Assembly (NCBI GenBank): GCA_963825405.1
Contig: CAWGTB010000011.1
Span: forward strand, 186,001 to 250,000
Reading direction: 5' to 3'
DNA: 64,000 bases
Origin: JACPNO01 sp963825405
GTDB taxonomy: Bacteria > Acidobacteriota > Terriglobia > Bryobacterales > Bryobacteraceae
The notes beneath the pieces were generated by a model. The model was not told the DNA's origin, did not search any database, and was given only the letters and a program-made list of their open reading frames with translations. Each line of letters starts with the position of its first letter. Position 1 is the first letter of the stretch. The translations under genes and the position numbers were made by a program. This document shows positions 46,476 to 55,024 of the stretch, one piece after another.

Positions 46476-47108
46476 TTACGGCTGCACCAGGCCTTCACGG
46501 ATCGCGTAGCGCACCAGGTTTGCGGTCTGGTGCACGTTGAGTTTGTCCATGATGCGGGTACGATGGCAGTCTGCTGTTTTGACGCTGATCCCCAGGCGGG
46601 CGGCCACTTCTTTAGTGGAATTGCCTTCCGCGATGAGTGTGACGACCTGGCGCTCCCGATCAGTAAGACGGTCGGGACGGCGGCCGTGGGTCTTGCCGAA
46701 GAAAGGCTGCAGCATGACATTGGCGACTTCCGGCGAAAAATACGAGCGGCCCTGGGAAACTTCTTCGATACACCGCAGCAGTTCGTCGGCGGTCCGGGTA
46801 GTCAGCACATAACCGCTCACGCCGAGTTGCAGCGCTTCGGTGATATAGAATTCCTGGATGTGCGAGCTCAAAATGATTACTTTGGTGGACGGACTCACGC
46901 GCAAAATCTCGCGCGCTGTGTCCAAACCATTGGCGGAGGGCAGATCAAAATCCACAATCGCCACATCGGCGCCTAGCGTTCCAGCCAGGGTCCCTGCTCC
47001 GGCCCGGTCGGATTGTCCGGCGACCTGGAAGCCGTGCCCTTCTACGAGGGCCTTGAGAGCATGTAAGACTAAAGAGTGGCGGTGCACCAGCAAAATCCGT
47101 AACGGCAT
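46476..47108 (-). CDS. LuxR-type regulator with a degenerate receiver domain
   Basis: An intact 210-residue protein with receiver plus LuxR-type HTH. The likely phosphoacceptor Asp53 is present in VAIVDFDLPSANG and the Ser in VIILSSHIQE. The acidic pair expected after the first strand is replaced (RILLVHRHSLV, where DD is usual), and the conserved Lys of GYLLK is Thr (GYVLTTRTADELL). The HTH is RLTDRERQVVTLIAEGNSTK and LGISVKTADCHRTRIMDKLN. GGAGG is placed well upstream of ATG 47108. No kinase lies next to it. Confidence 0.85.
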   Translation of the reverse strand: MPLRILLVHRHSLVLHALKALVEGHGFQVAGQSDRAGAGTLAGTLGADVAIVDFDLPSANGLDTAREILRVSPSTKVIILSSHIQEFYITEALQLGVSGYVLTTRTADELLRCIEEVSQGRSYFSPEVANVMLQPFFGKTHGRRPDRLTDRERQVVTLIAEGNSTKEVAARLGISVKTADCHRTRIMDKLNVHQTANLVRYAIREGLVQP

Positions 47109-47215
47109 AGTTCCCTCCGATGAAACACACGTCCAGCGCAAGCGTTTTGTAAGTTCTAACATTAACGCGAAATCCTGCTTGCTCTGCAGATGTCAGCGTC
47201 TTTTTTATTGGGTAT

Positions 47216-47239
47216 TTGTTCCGACCTCAGAACAAAACC
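47216..47239. repeat. Operator-like site 1 (GTTC...GAAC)
   Basis: Inverted repeat TTGTTC...GAACAA with an eight-base centre, followed by AACC. It is one of two related copies in the divergent control region. Confidence 0.5.
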
Positions 47240-47297
47240 GCTATATCTTCGCTGCTGTACTGATATTTATCAGAGTTTTACATGGTATACAAGGAAT

Positions 47298-47321
47298 TCG
47301 TTCCGAATTCAGAACAAAACC
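47298..47321. repeat. Operator-like site 2 (GTTC...GAAC)
   Basis: Inverted repeat GTTC...GAAC with an eight-base centre, followed by AAAACC. It matches site 1 at 20 of 24 positions by eye. Confidence 0.5.
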
Positions 47322-47408
47322 CGCCGGAAACACCCTTACCCTATCCGCTTGCAGACAGCATTACAATGGAGGCGTCCGCGGAAGGCGGATTGCCAGGGGA
47401 GGTAGCCG

Positions 47409-48524
47409 ATGCGCCGACCATTTCGAGGCCTAAAAATGCCGGGCGGGGTATGTTGTCTTGCCCTGTTAACCTGTCTGGCGATGCAAGCGGCTAGCCGCGA
47501 AACGGCTGGGGTCTGGAAGGACGTCGACAAAATCGTAGCCGTGGGCGACGTGCACGGTGATTACGATCAGTTAGTAACGGTTCTGAAGTCCGCCGGCTTA
47601 ATCGACGACGGAGAAAACTGGACGGGCGGCAAAACCCACCTGGTGCAAAATGGCGACGTGTTGGATCGCGGCCCCGATTCGCGCAAGGCGATAGACCTAT
47701 TAATGAAGCTGGAAAAACAGGCCGCCGCCGCCGGAGGTCAGGTGCACGCCCTGATCGGCAATCACGAGAGCATGAACGTGAAGGGTGATTTCCGCTATAC
47801 CTCAGCCGGCGAATATGCGTCCTTCCGCGACCAGAATTCGGCAAGTGTCCGGGATGCGGCATTTCAAAAGGAAGGAGCCGGGCAGGATCGGGCCCAATGG
47901 GATGCCAGCCATCCGCTGGGTTTTTTCGAGCATCGCGATGCGCTTTCAGCCACTGGCCGGTACGGGGAATGGATCTCCCGCAACGACGCGGTGATCAAAA
48001 TAAATAACACGCTATTTCTTCACGCCGGCATCAGCGCAAAGTTCAATTCGCAGAAGATCGACCAAATCAACGGGCACATTCGCAACGCGCTGAAAAATCG
48101 CGGCCTGCCTACCGACAGCATCCTGCTCGACCAGGAAGGACCGCTATGGTACCGGGGCCTGGCCCAGGGCAATGAAGAGGAACTCGAGCCGGCGCTCAAG
48201 AAAGCGCTCAAGAACTTTGGCGTGGAGCGCATCGTGATTGGCCACACCTATGCCAACGCCGCCATCACCCCGCGCTTCGACGGCAAAGTGATTATGGTGG
48301 ATATCGGCCTGTCACGCGTTTATGACGGGATTGGCAAAGTGGGCTGCCTGGTGATCGAGCAAGACAAACCCTACGTCCTGCACCGCGGCACGCGTCTGGA
48401 ACTGCCGACGGATTCCGGCAAAGACCTGCTACGTTATCTTCGGTTAGCAGCCGCGCTCGATCCCCCGCCCTCGCCGCTGGCGAAGCGCATTGCCGACCTG
48501 GAGGCGCGGCTGGGCACGCCGTAA
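47409..48524 (+). CDS. Exported calcineurin-like metallophosphatase (Shewanella-like phosphatase type)
   Basis: An intact 371-residue protein with a signal peptide (VCCLALLTCLAMQAAS). The metallophosphoesterase motifs are VAVGDVHGDYDQL, VQNGDVLDRGPDSRK, ALIGNHESMNVKGD and VIGHTYANAAITPR. The order GDVHG-GDVLDRG-GNHE fits the Shewanella-like branch of protein phosphatases, which act on phosphotyrosine or phosphoserine. A periplasmic location follows from the signal. ATG at 47409 has GGGGAGG six bases upstream. Confidence 0.85.
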   Translation: MRRPFRGLKMPGGVCCLALLTCLAMQAASRETAGVWKDVDKIVAVGDVHGDYDQLVTVLKSAGLIDDGENWTGGKTHLVQNGDVLDRGPDSRKAIDLLMKLEKQAAAAGGQVHALIGNHESMNVKGDFRYTSAGEYASFRDQNSASVRDAAFQKEGAGQDRAQWDASHPLGFFEHRDALSATGRYGEWISRNDAVIKINNTLFLHAGISAKFNSQKIDQINGHIRNALKNRGLPTDSILLDQEGPLWYRGLAQGNEEELEPALKKALKNFGVERIVIGHTYANAAITPRFDGKVIMVDIGLSRVYDGIGKVGCLVIEQDKPYVLHRGTRLELPTDSGKDLLRYLRLAAALDPPPSPLAKRIADLEARLGTP

Positions 48525-48551
48525 TTGGCAGGTCGGGGACCTGCCCCACGT

Positions 48552-49393
48552 TCAACGCTGGGGAATCTTTTTCAGGATGCTGGAGGCCTGCGCGCTCAGG
48601 GCGTTGATCTGCCGCAGATCTTCTTCAGTCATGGCGATGCTGTTCTGAATGCGCGCCAACTCCGCTTCGCCCAATGGCGCTGATTGCCGGTCGCGGCGGC
48701 CATCGAGCGCTATCGACAACGCCCGGTATTGATCGGTGATGTCTTTGTACCGCCGCAGGATGCTGCTCACATAGTTGTCGCGGCGGCGATTGACATCCTG
48801 CAGATCCGCAGAAAGTTTGGCGAAACTGGGACGCCGTACCCGTGCTTTGCGTGGTCTGCTCGCGCAGATGCTGGTTGGCGGTTTCCATTTCGGCTCAACC
48901 GGCGGCTCTGGTTCTTGGTCTCCTTCTGCAACGATTCCACGGTGCGGGTGGCCTCCGCCAGATTCTGATTCAACGTTTCTTCGTTGGCGGCGCTTTGCTT
49001 GCTGTCGGCCGTGACTTTCTCCAACTGCGATTCGAGTTCGGCGATGCGGGCCTCCAGGCGGGCCACGGTAGCGTTGGCTTCGGCCAGATTTTCGCGCAGC
49101 GGCTGGGTCTCGTCTTCTCCGCGCGCCTCATCGATAGGGCGATTCGATTTGCGGGCTCCCGGAGCCGGGGAAGGCGGCGGAGAATCGGGCAGCGCCGATT
49201 GCGGCTCGGGCATGCCTTCGCTGGCGGAGCGCAATTGCTCAGCCAGTTGCCGGTTCTGTTCTGTCAGCGACGCCAGTTGACGGTTCTGCTCGGCGATCGT
49301 TCGGCTCTGATAAACGATAGCCACGCCAGCGATGACGCACACCGCTGCCATAAGCAGCGTGAACCATCGGGCACTTCGGGGTGTCGCCGGCAC
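48552..49393 (-). CDS. Membrane-anchored coiled-coil protein, two frameshifts
   Basis: A protein of about 280 residues with one N-terminal transmembrane helix (WFTLLMAAVCVIAGVAIVYQ) and a long coiled coil. Segments include IAEQNRQLASLTEQNRQLAE, a Pro-rich linker, and LRENLAEANATVARLEARIA. After frame changes near 48890 and 48770 it continues with SSILRRYKDITDQYRALSIA and QINALSAQASSILKKIPQR. It is the last gene of the receptor-VWA operon. The coiled coil suggests a periplasmic or cytoplasmic scaffold role; no family is known. Confidence 0.65.
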
Positions 49394-49405
49394 ACGCAGA
49401 TTCTA

Positions 49406-50347
49406 TCACTTTGTGCGCAAGTGGTAACGGGTGCGGTAGCTCAGGCTGCGGTCGGCATCGGAAACGGTAACCCGGATCTGTGGGCTGGACGAAACCCGCT
49501 CGGGCAAGGCCAGAGTGAGGCTGTAGTGCGAAACCAAGGCCGCAAAACCATGCTCAATCGCGCTAGGGATTTCTGTGGTGGAACGGCTGAACTCCGCCAC
49601 ACCCCCGGTGGCGTCCGCCAGCCGCTTCAGGCCGTTCTGATATTCCTCACTCACGCGATCGCCCTGATAGTTGAGATGGACGATAAAGACCGGCGATTGC
49701 CAGGCGGTAAGGCTGCTTTCCATCTTGGAAATTTTCTCCCGCACGAGCGTTTCGGGGAATTGCCGGCTCAAATCGTGCGAATCGCTGGAATTGATGACGG
49801 GATTCGTGAAATCTTCCCGGTAATTCTGCGCGCTGCTGTCGGTGATATAGAGCACGCCGACGCGCGCCGTGGATTTCCGCAGCATGGAATCGGCAACGCG
49901 GCAGGCGACTTCGACGGTATCGAGCAGCCCGGCTTTGCCGCTGACGGGAAGCGATTCAATCGCGCCGGCAAGGGCGTCGTGGTCGGTAGATGGATCGAGA
50001 ATCACTTTCAATCCGTCCTGCGCGCGCAGCAACCCGACAAATACTCCCTCAGGCAATTTTTTGATTTCGGCGATGGTGGCTTCCTTGGCCGGTTCCGCCA
50101 CGGACAGGTCGCCCGCCAGATCCATTATCAGCAGGATTACCAGGCTGTCGCCGGGACGCTGCACGTCGATCAAGCGGGTGGGAGTGCCATCCAGCGTGAC
50201 AGAGAAATCTTTCGCATCAATGAGAGTGTTGTCGGCGCCCTGCTTACTCTCCACGCTTACCGGAATACGCAACTGGGTCGGCCCGGTGGACTTTGCCGGA
50301 GCAGCCCAAGCGGCCATCGCGCACAGCAGAAGAAGGCCGATCCCCAT
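49406..50347 (-). CDS. Exported VWFA-related domain protein
   Basis: An intact 313-residue protein. A signal peptide (GIGLLLLCAMAAWAAPAKS) is followed by a von Willebrand A-like domain of the type common in Acidobacteria. It has a strand LVILLIMDLAGDLSVAEPAK at the MIDAS position, but the usual DxSxS reads DLAGD, so metal binding is doubtful. Later parts include VGVLYITDSSAQNYREDFTN and SPVFIVHLNYQGDRVSEEYQ. Its ATG overlaps the stop of the upstream TonB receptor, so the two are tightly coupled. Confidence 0.75.
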   Translation of the reverse strand: MGIGLLLLCAMAAWAAPAKSTGPTQLRIPVSVESKQGADNTLIDAKDFSVTLDGTPTRLIDVQRPGDSLVILLIMDLAGDLSVAEPAKEATIAEIKKLPEGVFVGLLRAQDGLKVILDPSTDHDALAGAIESLPVSGKAGLLDTVEVACRVADSMLRKSTARVGVLYITDSSAQNYREDFTNPVINSSDSHDLSRQFPETLVREKISKMESSLTAWQSPVFIVHLNYQGDRVSEEYQNGLKRLADATGGVAEFSRSTTEIPSAIEHGFAALVSHYSLTLALPERVSSSPQIRVTVSDADRSLSYRTRYHLRTK

Positions 50348-53115
50348 CAGAAACTGAACCTGATTCCGAGTTGGATCACGCGGCCGCCGCGCGAGCCGAT
50401 GATTTGTCCGGCGTTCACGTTGGGTGCGGCGGCGGTACCGATGCCGGCGTCAGGATCATTCCAGTTCGCGTGGTTCAGAAAGTTGAAGCCGGTGGCGTTG
50501 AACTCAACCGCATGCTCGGCATCGACGGCCACGCGCTTGGTCACGCTGAGATCGTAGTTCTGACTGCCGGGATTGCGCAAAGTGGGGTGGGTGCGCGCGA
50601 CGTCGCCCAAAGTGAAATCCGGCGGCTGCTCGAACGCCGCGGGATTGAACCACTCCGAAGGACTTGGATTGCTAACATTCGGATCGACGCCGGGAACCGC
50701 ATTGACGTGCAGAGCGCTGATCACGCCGCCGGTGTTGTTGAACAGCGGATGCAGCGCGATGGGCGTGCCCGAGGCCACGGCCGCGGTGCCGCTCAGCGAC
50801 CAGCCCTCCACAAGGTAACGCCGCCAATCGGAGTAAGGGAAGAATGGCTTATTGACGCCGAGCGGCAGCTCGTAGCTGTAACTCACCGTGAGTCGCTGCG
50901 GCTGGTTGTAGGGCGTGAGCGACCATTCATTGTGGCTGTTGAAGAAATCCTGCGTGCCGTAAGGACCGGAGTAGTCGTCGAGTTGTTTAGACACTTCGTA
51001 ATAGGCGCTTACCACCAGCCCCTTGGACGCTCGTTTTTCCAGGCGCAGGAAGCCGGCGTCGCGCTGGTACTTGCCGATCGGATAGGAGCTGTACACGTCG
51101 AATCCCTTGTATTGCGGATACGGGCGCAGCGAATTGGCGAATGCCACGTCGTTCAGTTGGTCGCGATACACCAGCGCGTTCGGTGAGATGGCATTGGGAT
51201 TGGCGGCGCCGTTGCTCACCAGCAGATTGCGTCCACCGGAGTAGGCGAACCCGGCCGTCATCATGATGGAACCGGGAAGTTGGTGCTCGATGGTGGCCGA
51301 CGCAGACTGGTACATGGGCTCGCGATTGCTTTGATCGACGAAATCGGCGATGGTGCCGTTGAGCGCGTCGGGCCGAAGATCGGGCAGCGGAAAAGCGGGC
51401 GGCGGAAATCCCTGCGAGAGAATCAACGCGGGTGCAAGCTGGCTGTTGGGCGACACCAACGTCGCGTAGCCGTTGAAACCCTGCGTGCCCCATTGCCCGG
51501 TGTAGACGGGAATCGCCGAGTAGCTGCGGGCAAAGGACGCGCGCACCACAGTCGTCGATTGTCCGCGGACGTTCCATGCCAACCCGATGCTTGGCCCGGC
51601 TCGCCAGATAGTGGGACGGAAAGCCGGCATGGCGTCGCTGGCTGCCAGCAGCGCGCCGGGAAGGCCGTTGGCTGGGTTGATGACGCTTGGCGATATGGTC
51701 GACTGGCGATTGTATTTTTCCGTGCGCGGCGTGTCGCGCGTGGTGGTGAGCGAAACGGTGAGCGCCAGATCCTTGCGTATTTCATAGGCATCGCTCAAGA
51801 CCAGGCTGCTGTGGCTCTGCCGGAAATAGGAGGGAGCGGTGACTTCGCTCATCTGCGCGAGATCGGGCAGCCCCAAGAGAAAGCTGGCGAACGCATCGCC
51901 GGTGTCGATGATGCCGGGAAGGCTGGTGATACCGGGCGAGAAATGATAGGAACCGGCCGGATATTGCGGCCAAAACGTATTCACCTGATAGTGAACCTGC
52001 TGGGCCACGACATGAAGTGAATGCTTGCCGCGACGCGTGGAGAGGCCGTCGGTGAGGATGAACGTGTTGCGCACATTATTGAAATCCGGATAGGAGCGCC
52101 CCATGTTGAGAAACGGGGAAAGCTGGTACTGCGGGAAATCGACGGTCGAAGTCCCGCTGCTCGAGTGGGTCGAGGTGGCTTCAAACGTAAGCGTGTTGAC
52201 GGTCTGGGAGGAAGCCGTGAAAACGTGCCCCAGCGAGCCGCGCCGCGAGTTGAAGATGCGGTCCGAAGGCCCGGGGTTGGCGTCGTTCGGGAAAAGTTTC
52301 GCGGCCCCCAGCAAGCCATTGGAAAAGGCCAGCTCGGTATTGAGCCGATGGCGCTCCTGAAAAGAATGATCTATTTTCCCGATCATGCCGTTGGCGGTGT
52401 CGGTCTCGGGCGAATTGACGAAGTAATTATTCTGATCGAAAGGTCCCACATTCGTGTTGGGCGCCGGGTACAGCTTGAGGGCTTGCTGAGCCACCGGGTC
52501 GAGGCGGTTCGCGGGAATCTGATTGTTGGGAAATGGATCGCGCAAGTACTGCAGGTTGGTCAACGACACTGGCTGGGAAGGATTGAAATTGGGATTTAGA
52601 CTCGTCGATTTGGGATCGTAGATGGGTAGCTGCTGTCCAGCCTGGTTGACGACAGCCGAGTAATCGCCGGTTCGCTCCGCCATGGTAGGAATGGTCTGCA
52701 GCGAAGTGCGGGAGACGCGCTCGCGCACGCCTTCGTAGGAGAGTGAGAAAAACGTGTCGTTCCGGGCGGCCAGCAGGTGAGGAATCGAGACGGGGCCGGC
52801 AACATTGAATCCGAACTGATTGCGGCGCAGCAGTGATTTGTCCCCTCCGCGCTGTACGATTTCGTGCGGAACGGCGTCCAGAATATCGTTGCGGAAATTT
52901 TCGAAGAACCGGCCGTGGATTTTCTGCTGGCTGCCTTTGGCTGCTGCTTTCACTGCGGGAGAGCTGTCTTCGCGCAGCCCCAAATCGCGAGTTTGTATCT
53001 TGAACTCTTCGATGGAGCTCTCGACCGCCGTGGCTGGTTTGCGGGCCGCAGGCTGCTGTGCCGGGCAGAGCGCGCAGTATGCCGACACTCCGAGCCAGAG
53101 GAGGAACTTCCGCAT
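50347..53115 (-). CDS. TonB-dependent receptor, Oar-like barrel without the N-terminal regulatory domain
   Basis: An intact outer-membrane protein of 922 residues with a signal peptide (FLLWLGVSAYCALCPAQQ). Unlike the receptor at 15.9-19.4 kb it lacks a carboxypeptidase-regulatory domain and goes from a short linker to LLRRNQFGFNVAGPVSIPHL, part of the plug. The barrel ends with GGRVIQLGIRFSF. The chain has typical alternating strands such as RLTVSYSYELPLGVNKPFFP. Start ATG at 53115 fits the signal peptide; upstream methionines do not. Its stop overlaps the VWA gene start, so receptor, VWA protein and coiled-coil protein form one operon. Confidence 0.85.
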   Translation of the reverse strand: MRKFLLWLGVSAYCALCPAQQPAARKPATAVESSIEEFKIQTRDLGLREDSSPAVKAAAKGSQQKIHGRFFENFRNDILDAVPHEIVQRGGDKSLLRRNQFGFNVAGPVSIPHLLAARNDTFFSLSYEGVRERVSRTSLQTIPTMAERTGDYSAVVNQAGQQLPIYDPKSTSLNPNFNPSQPVSLTNLQYLRDPFPNNQIPANRLDPVAQQALKLYPAPNTNVGPFDQNNYFVNSPETDTANGMIGKIDHSFQERHRLNTELAFSNGLLGAAKLFPNDANPGPSDRIFNSRRGSLGHVFTASSQTVNTLTFEATSTHSSSGTSTVDFPQYQLSPFLNMGRSYPDFNNVRNTFILTDGLSTRRGKHSLHVVAQQVHYQVNTFWPQYPAGSYHFSPGITSLPGIIDTGDAFASFLLGLPDLAQMSEVTAPSYFRQSHSSLVLSDAYEIRKDLALTVSLTTTRDTPRTEKYNRQSTISPSVINPANGLPGALLAASDAMPAFRPTIWRAGPSIGLAWNVRGQSTTVVRASFARSYSAIPVYTGQWGTQGFNGYATLVSPNSQLAPALILSQGFPPPAFPLPDLRPDALNGTIADFVDQSNREPMYQSASATIEHQLPGSIMMTAGFAYSGGRNLLVSNGAANPNAISPNALVYRDQLNDVAFANSLRPYPQYKGFDVYSSYPIGKYQRDAGFLRLEKRASKGLVVSAYYEVSKQLDDYSGPYGTQDFFNSHNEWSLTPYNQPQRLTVSYSYELPLGVNKPFFPYSDWRRYLVEGWSLSGTAAVASGTPIALHPLFNNTGGVISALHVNAVPGVDPNVSNPSPSEWFNPAAFEQPPDFTLGDVARTHPTLRNPGSQNYDLSVTKRVAVDAEHAVEFNATGFNFLNHANWNDPDAGIGTAAAPNVNAGQIIGSRGGRVIQLGIRFSF

Positions 53116-53182
53116 AATTACCAGTCTACCCTGATCTTCGCGCAGCCGCGTATGCCGACTTACGGTAACCTGAAGCTTGACC

Positions 53183-54202
53183 ATGAAGTTGCGTGAAATC
53201 GCGCAGGTGCTGGGCTGCGAAGTGGCGGGGAACGGTGAATTGGACATCACCGGCGTCGCTGGAATGGAGCAGGCGCGGCCGGGCGAACTCACTTTTCTGG
53301 CGAACCCGAAATACACGCCGAAGGTAAAGGACACTAAAGCCAGCGCGATTTTGATTGACGGAAAATCAGGGGACCTGCCGATCGCGCGGCTGATTTCCTC
53401 CGATCCTTACGTGGATTTCGCGCGGGCGCTGGAACTTTTTTACCAGCCGCCGCGTCCTGAACCCGGCATTCACAAGCTGGCTTCGGTGGCGGACAGCGCG
53501 GAAATCGCCGCCGGCGCTTCCATCGGTCCCTTTGCCGTGGTGGGTGAGCGGGTCAAACTGGGCCGCAACGCCGTGCTGCATCCGCACGTGGTGATTTACG
53601 AAGGCGCGCAGATCGGCGACGATTTTCTGGCGCACTCGCACGCCGTGGTGCGCGAGTTCTGCCGCGTAGGCAGCCGCGTGATTCTACAGAACGGCGCGGT
53701 GATTGGCGGCGACGGCTTCGGATTCGCCAAGCGCCGCGACGGCACGCATTATAAGATCGTGCAATCGGGCGTGACGGTAATCGAGGATGACGTCGAAGTG
53801 CAGAGCCTGACTTCGGTCGACCGGGCCACGGTGGGCGAAACGCGCGTGAAGCGCGGCGCCAAGATCGATAGCCTGGTGCAGATCGGCCATGCGTCGGTAG
53901 TGGGCGAGGACAACATTATTTGCGCGCAGGCGGGTCTGGCGGGCAGCAGCACCCTGGAGCGCAATGTCCTGCTGGCGGGCCAGGTTGGCATTTCCGGCCA
54001 CCTGACGATTCACGAGGACGTCATCGTCTATGCGCAGAGTGGCGTGGGTGGCGATGTGGCGCCGGGATCGCGCATTTCTGGATCCCCGGCCTTTGCCGCT
54101 AACGTATGGCTGCGCGCAATCACCGCGTTTCCAAAATTGCCGGAGCTATTGAAGACGCTGCGCGAACTGAAGAAGCGAGTCGAGGAACTCGAAAAAAAAT
54201 GA
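53183..54202 (+). CDS. lpxD: UDP-3-O-acylglucosamine N-acyltransferase
   Basis: An intact 339-residue enzyme of lipid A synthesis that adds an N-linked acyl chain to UDP-3-O-acylglucosamine. The N-terminal uridine-binding domain reads VLGCEVAGNGELDITGVAGM and ARPGELTFLANPKYTPKVKD. The left-handed beta-helix is made of hexapeptide repeats (IGPFAVVGERVKLGRNAVLH), with the catalytic His region in KIDSLVQIGHASVVGEDNII. The C-terminal helix is TLRELKKRVEELEKK. Its presence confirms a Gram-negative envelope. It overlaps the next gene by ATGA. Confidence 0.95.
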   Translation: MKLREIAQVLGCEVAGNGELDITGVAGMEQARPGELTFLANPKYTPKVKDTKASAILIDGKSGDLPIARLISSDPYVDFARALELFYQPPRPEPGIHKLASVADSAEIAAGASIGPFAVVGERVKLGRNAVLHPHVVIYEGAQIGDDFLAHSHAVVREFCRVGSRVILQNGAVIGGDGFGFAKRRDGTHYKIVQSGVTVIEDDVEVQSLTSVDRATVGETRVKRGAKIDSLVQIGHASVVGEDNIICAQAGLAGSSTLERNVLLAGQVGISGHLTIHEDVIVYAQSGVGGDVAPGSRISGSPAFAANVWLRAITAFPKLPELLKTLRELKKRVEELEKK

Positions 54203-55002
54203 ACGACGAAATCCAGAACGTTCCCAACCGGCGGCCGGTCGCGTACAAAAACGAGGCGTTCCTGAACAGCCCGGATGCGCGGATTCTGCGAATCCTCTCC
54301 GAATATCTTGAGCCGCTGACGCATTTCCGCCGGGAGAACATCCGCGATACCGTGGTCTTTTTCGGATCTGCCCGCATCACCGAGGATGGCCCGATGGGCC
54401 GCTATTATCGCGAGGCGCAGACGTTGGCGCGAATGTTCACCGAGTGGAGCGAGCAGTTCGCCGCCGGCAGCTACCGCTTCGTCGTGACCTCCGGCGGCGG
54501 TCCGGGCATTATGGAAGCCGCTAATCGCGGAGCCGCCGAAGCCGGAGGCAAAACCATCGGATTGAACATCGGTCTTCCGTTCGAGCAGTTTCCCAACCCA
54601 TACATCAGCCCTGAGCTGAGTTTTGATTTCCATTACTTCTTCATGCGCAAGTTCTGGTTCTCCTATCTGGCAAAGGCGCTGGTGGTGTTTCCGGGCGGCT
54701 TCGGCACGATGGACGAGATGATGGAAATGCTCACGCTCGCCCAAACGCAAAAACTGGCCAAGAAAATTTTTATTGTGCTTTATGGCTCGGAGTTCTGGAA
54801 AGAGGTCGTCGACTTCGATGCGCTGGTGCGGCACGGAATGATCGACAAGGACGATTTGAATCTGTTCCAATACGCCGACGATCCCCAGACTGCCTTCGAT
54901 CTGCTGCGCGAGGGTCTAACGCAATATCACGTGACGCCTGAAACACCGGAGACGCCTGCCATCGCGAAGACCACGGATCCGGGATCGAAGCCCTGGCGCT
55001 AG
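54199..55002 (+). CDS. LOG-family Rossmann-fold protein (TIGR00730-like)
   Basis: An intact 267-residue protein of the lysine-decarboxylase-like/LOG family, which can cleave nucleoside 5'-monophosphates to the free base. The key motifs are present: FVVTSGGGPGIMEAANRGA and ALVVFPGGFGTMDEMMEMLT (PGGxGTxxE). It belongs to a longer branch with extra N-terminal residues (FLNSPDARILRILSEYLEPL). The start overlaps the lpxD stop. Physiological role is not clear. Confidence 0.85.
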   Translation: MNDEIQNVPNRRPVAYKNEAFLNSPDARILRILSEYLEPLTHFRRENIRDTVVFFGSARITEDGPMGRYYREAQTLARMFTEWSEQFAAGSYRFVVTSGGGPGIMEAANRGAAEAGGKTIGLNIGLPFEQFPNPYISPELSFDFHYFFMRKFWFSYLAKALVVFPGGFGTMDEMMEMLTLAQTQKLAKKIFIVLYGSEFWKEVVDFDALVRHGMIDKDDLNLFQYADDPQTAFDLLREGLTQYHVTPETPETPAIAKTTDPGSKPWR

Positions 55003-55024
55003 TACAATATTCGGAAGCTGACGA

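Larger units (their letters stand above)
47109..47408. promoter_or_regulatory. Divergent control region with a repeated 24-bp site (300 bp without a gene)
   Basis: Two near-identical 24-base sites are present, at 47216-47239 and 47298-47321, starting 82 bases apart. Both share GTTCCGA, then CAGAACAAAACC, and each contains a GTTC/GAAC inverted repeat. Between them CTGATA/TATCAG forms a second palindrome (47260-47273). The region is AT-richer than the coding DNA. It lies between the LuxR-type regulator and the metallophosphatase, so an operator for that regulator is a fair guess. Confidence 0.55.
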
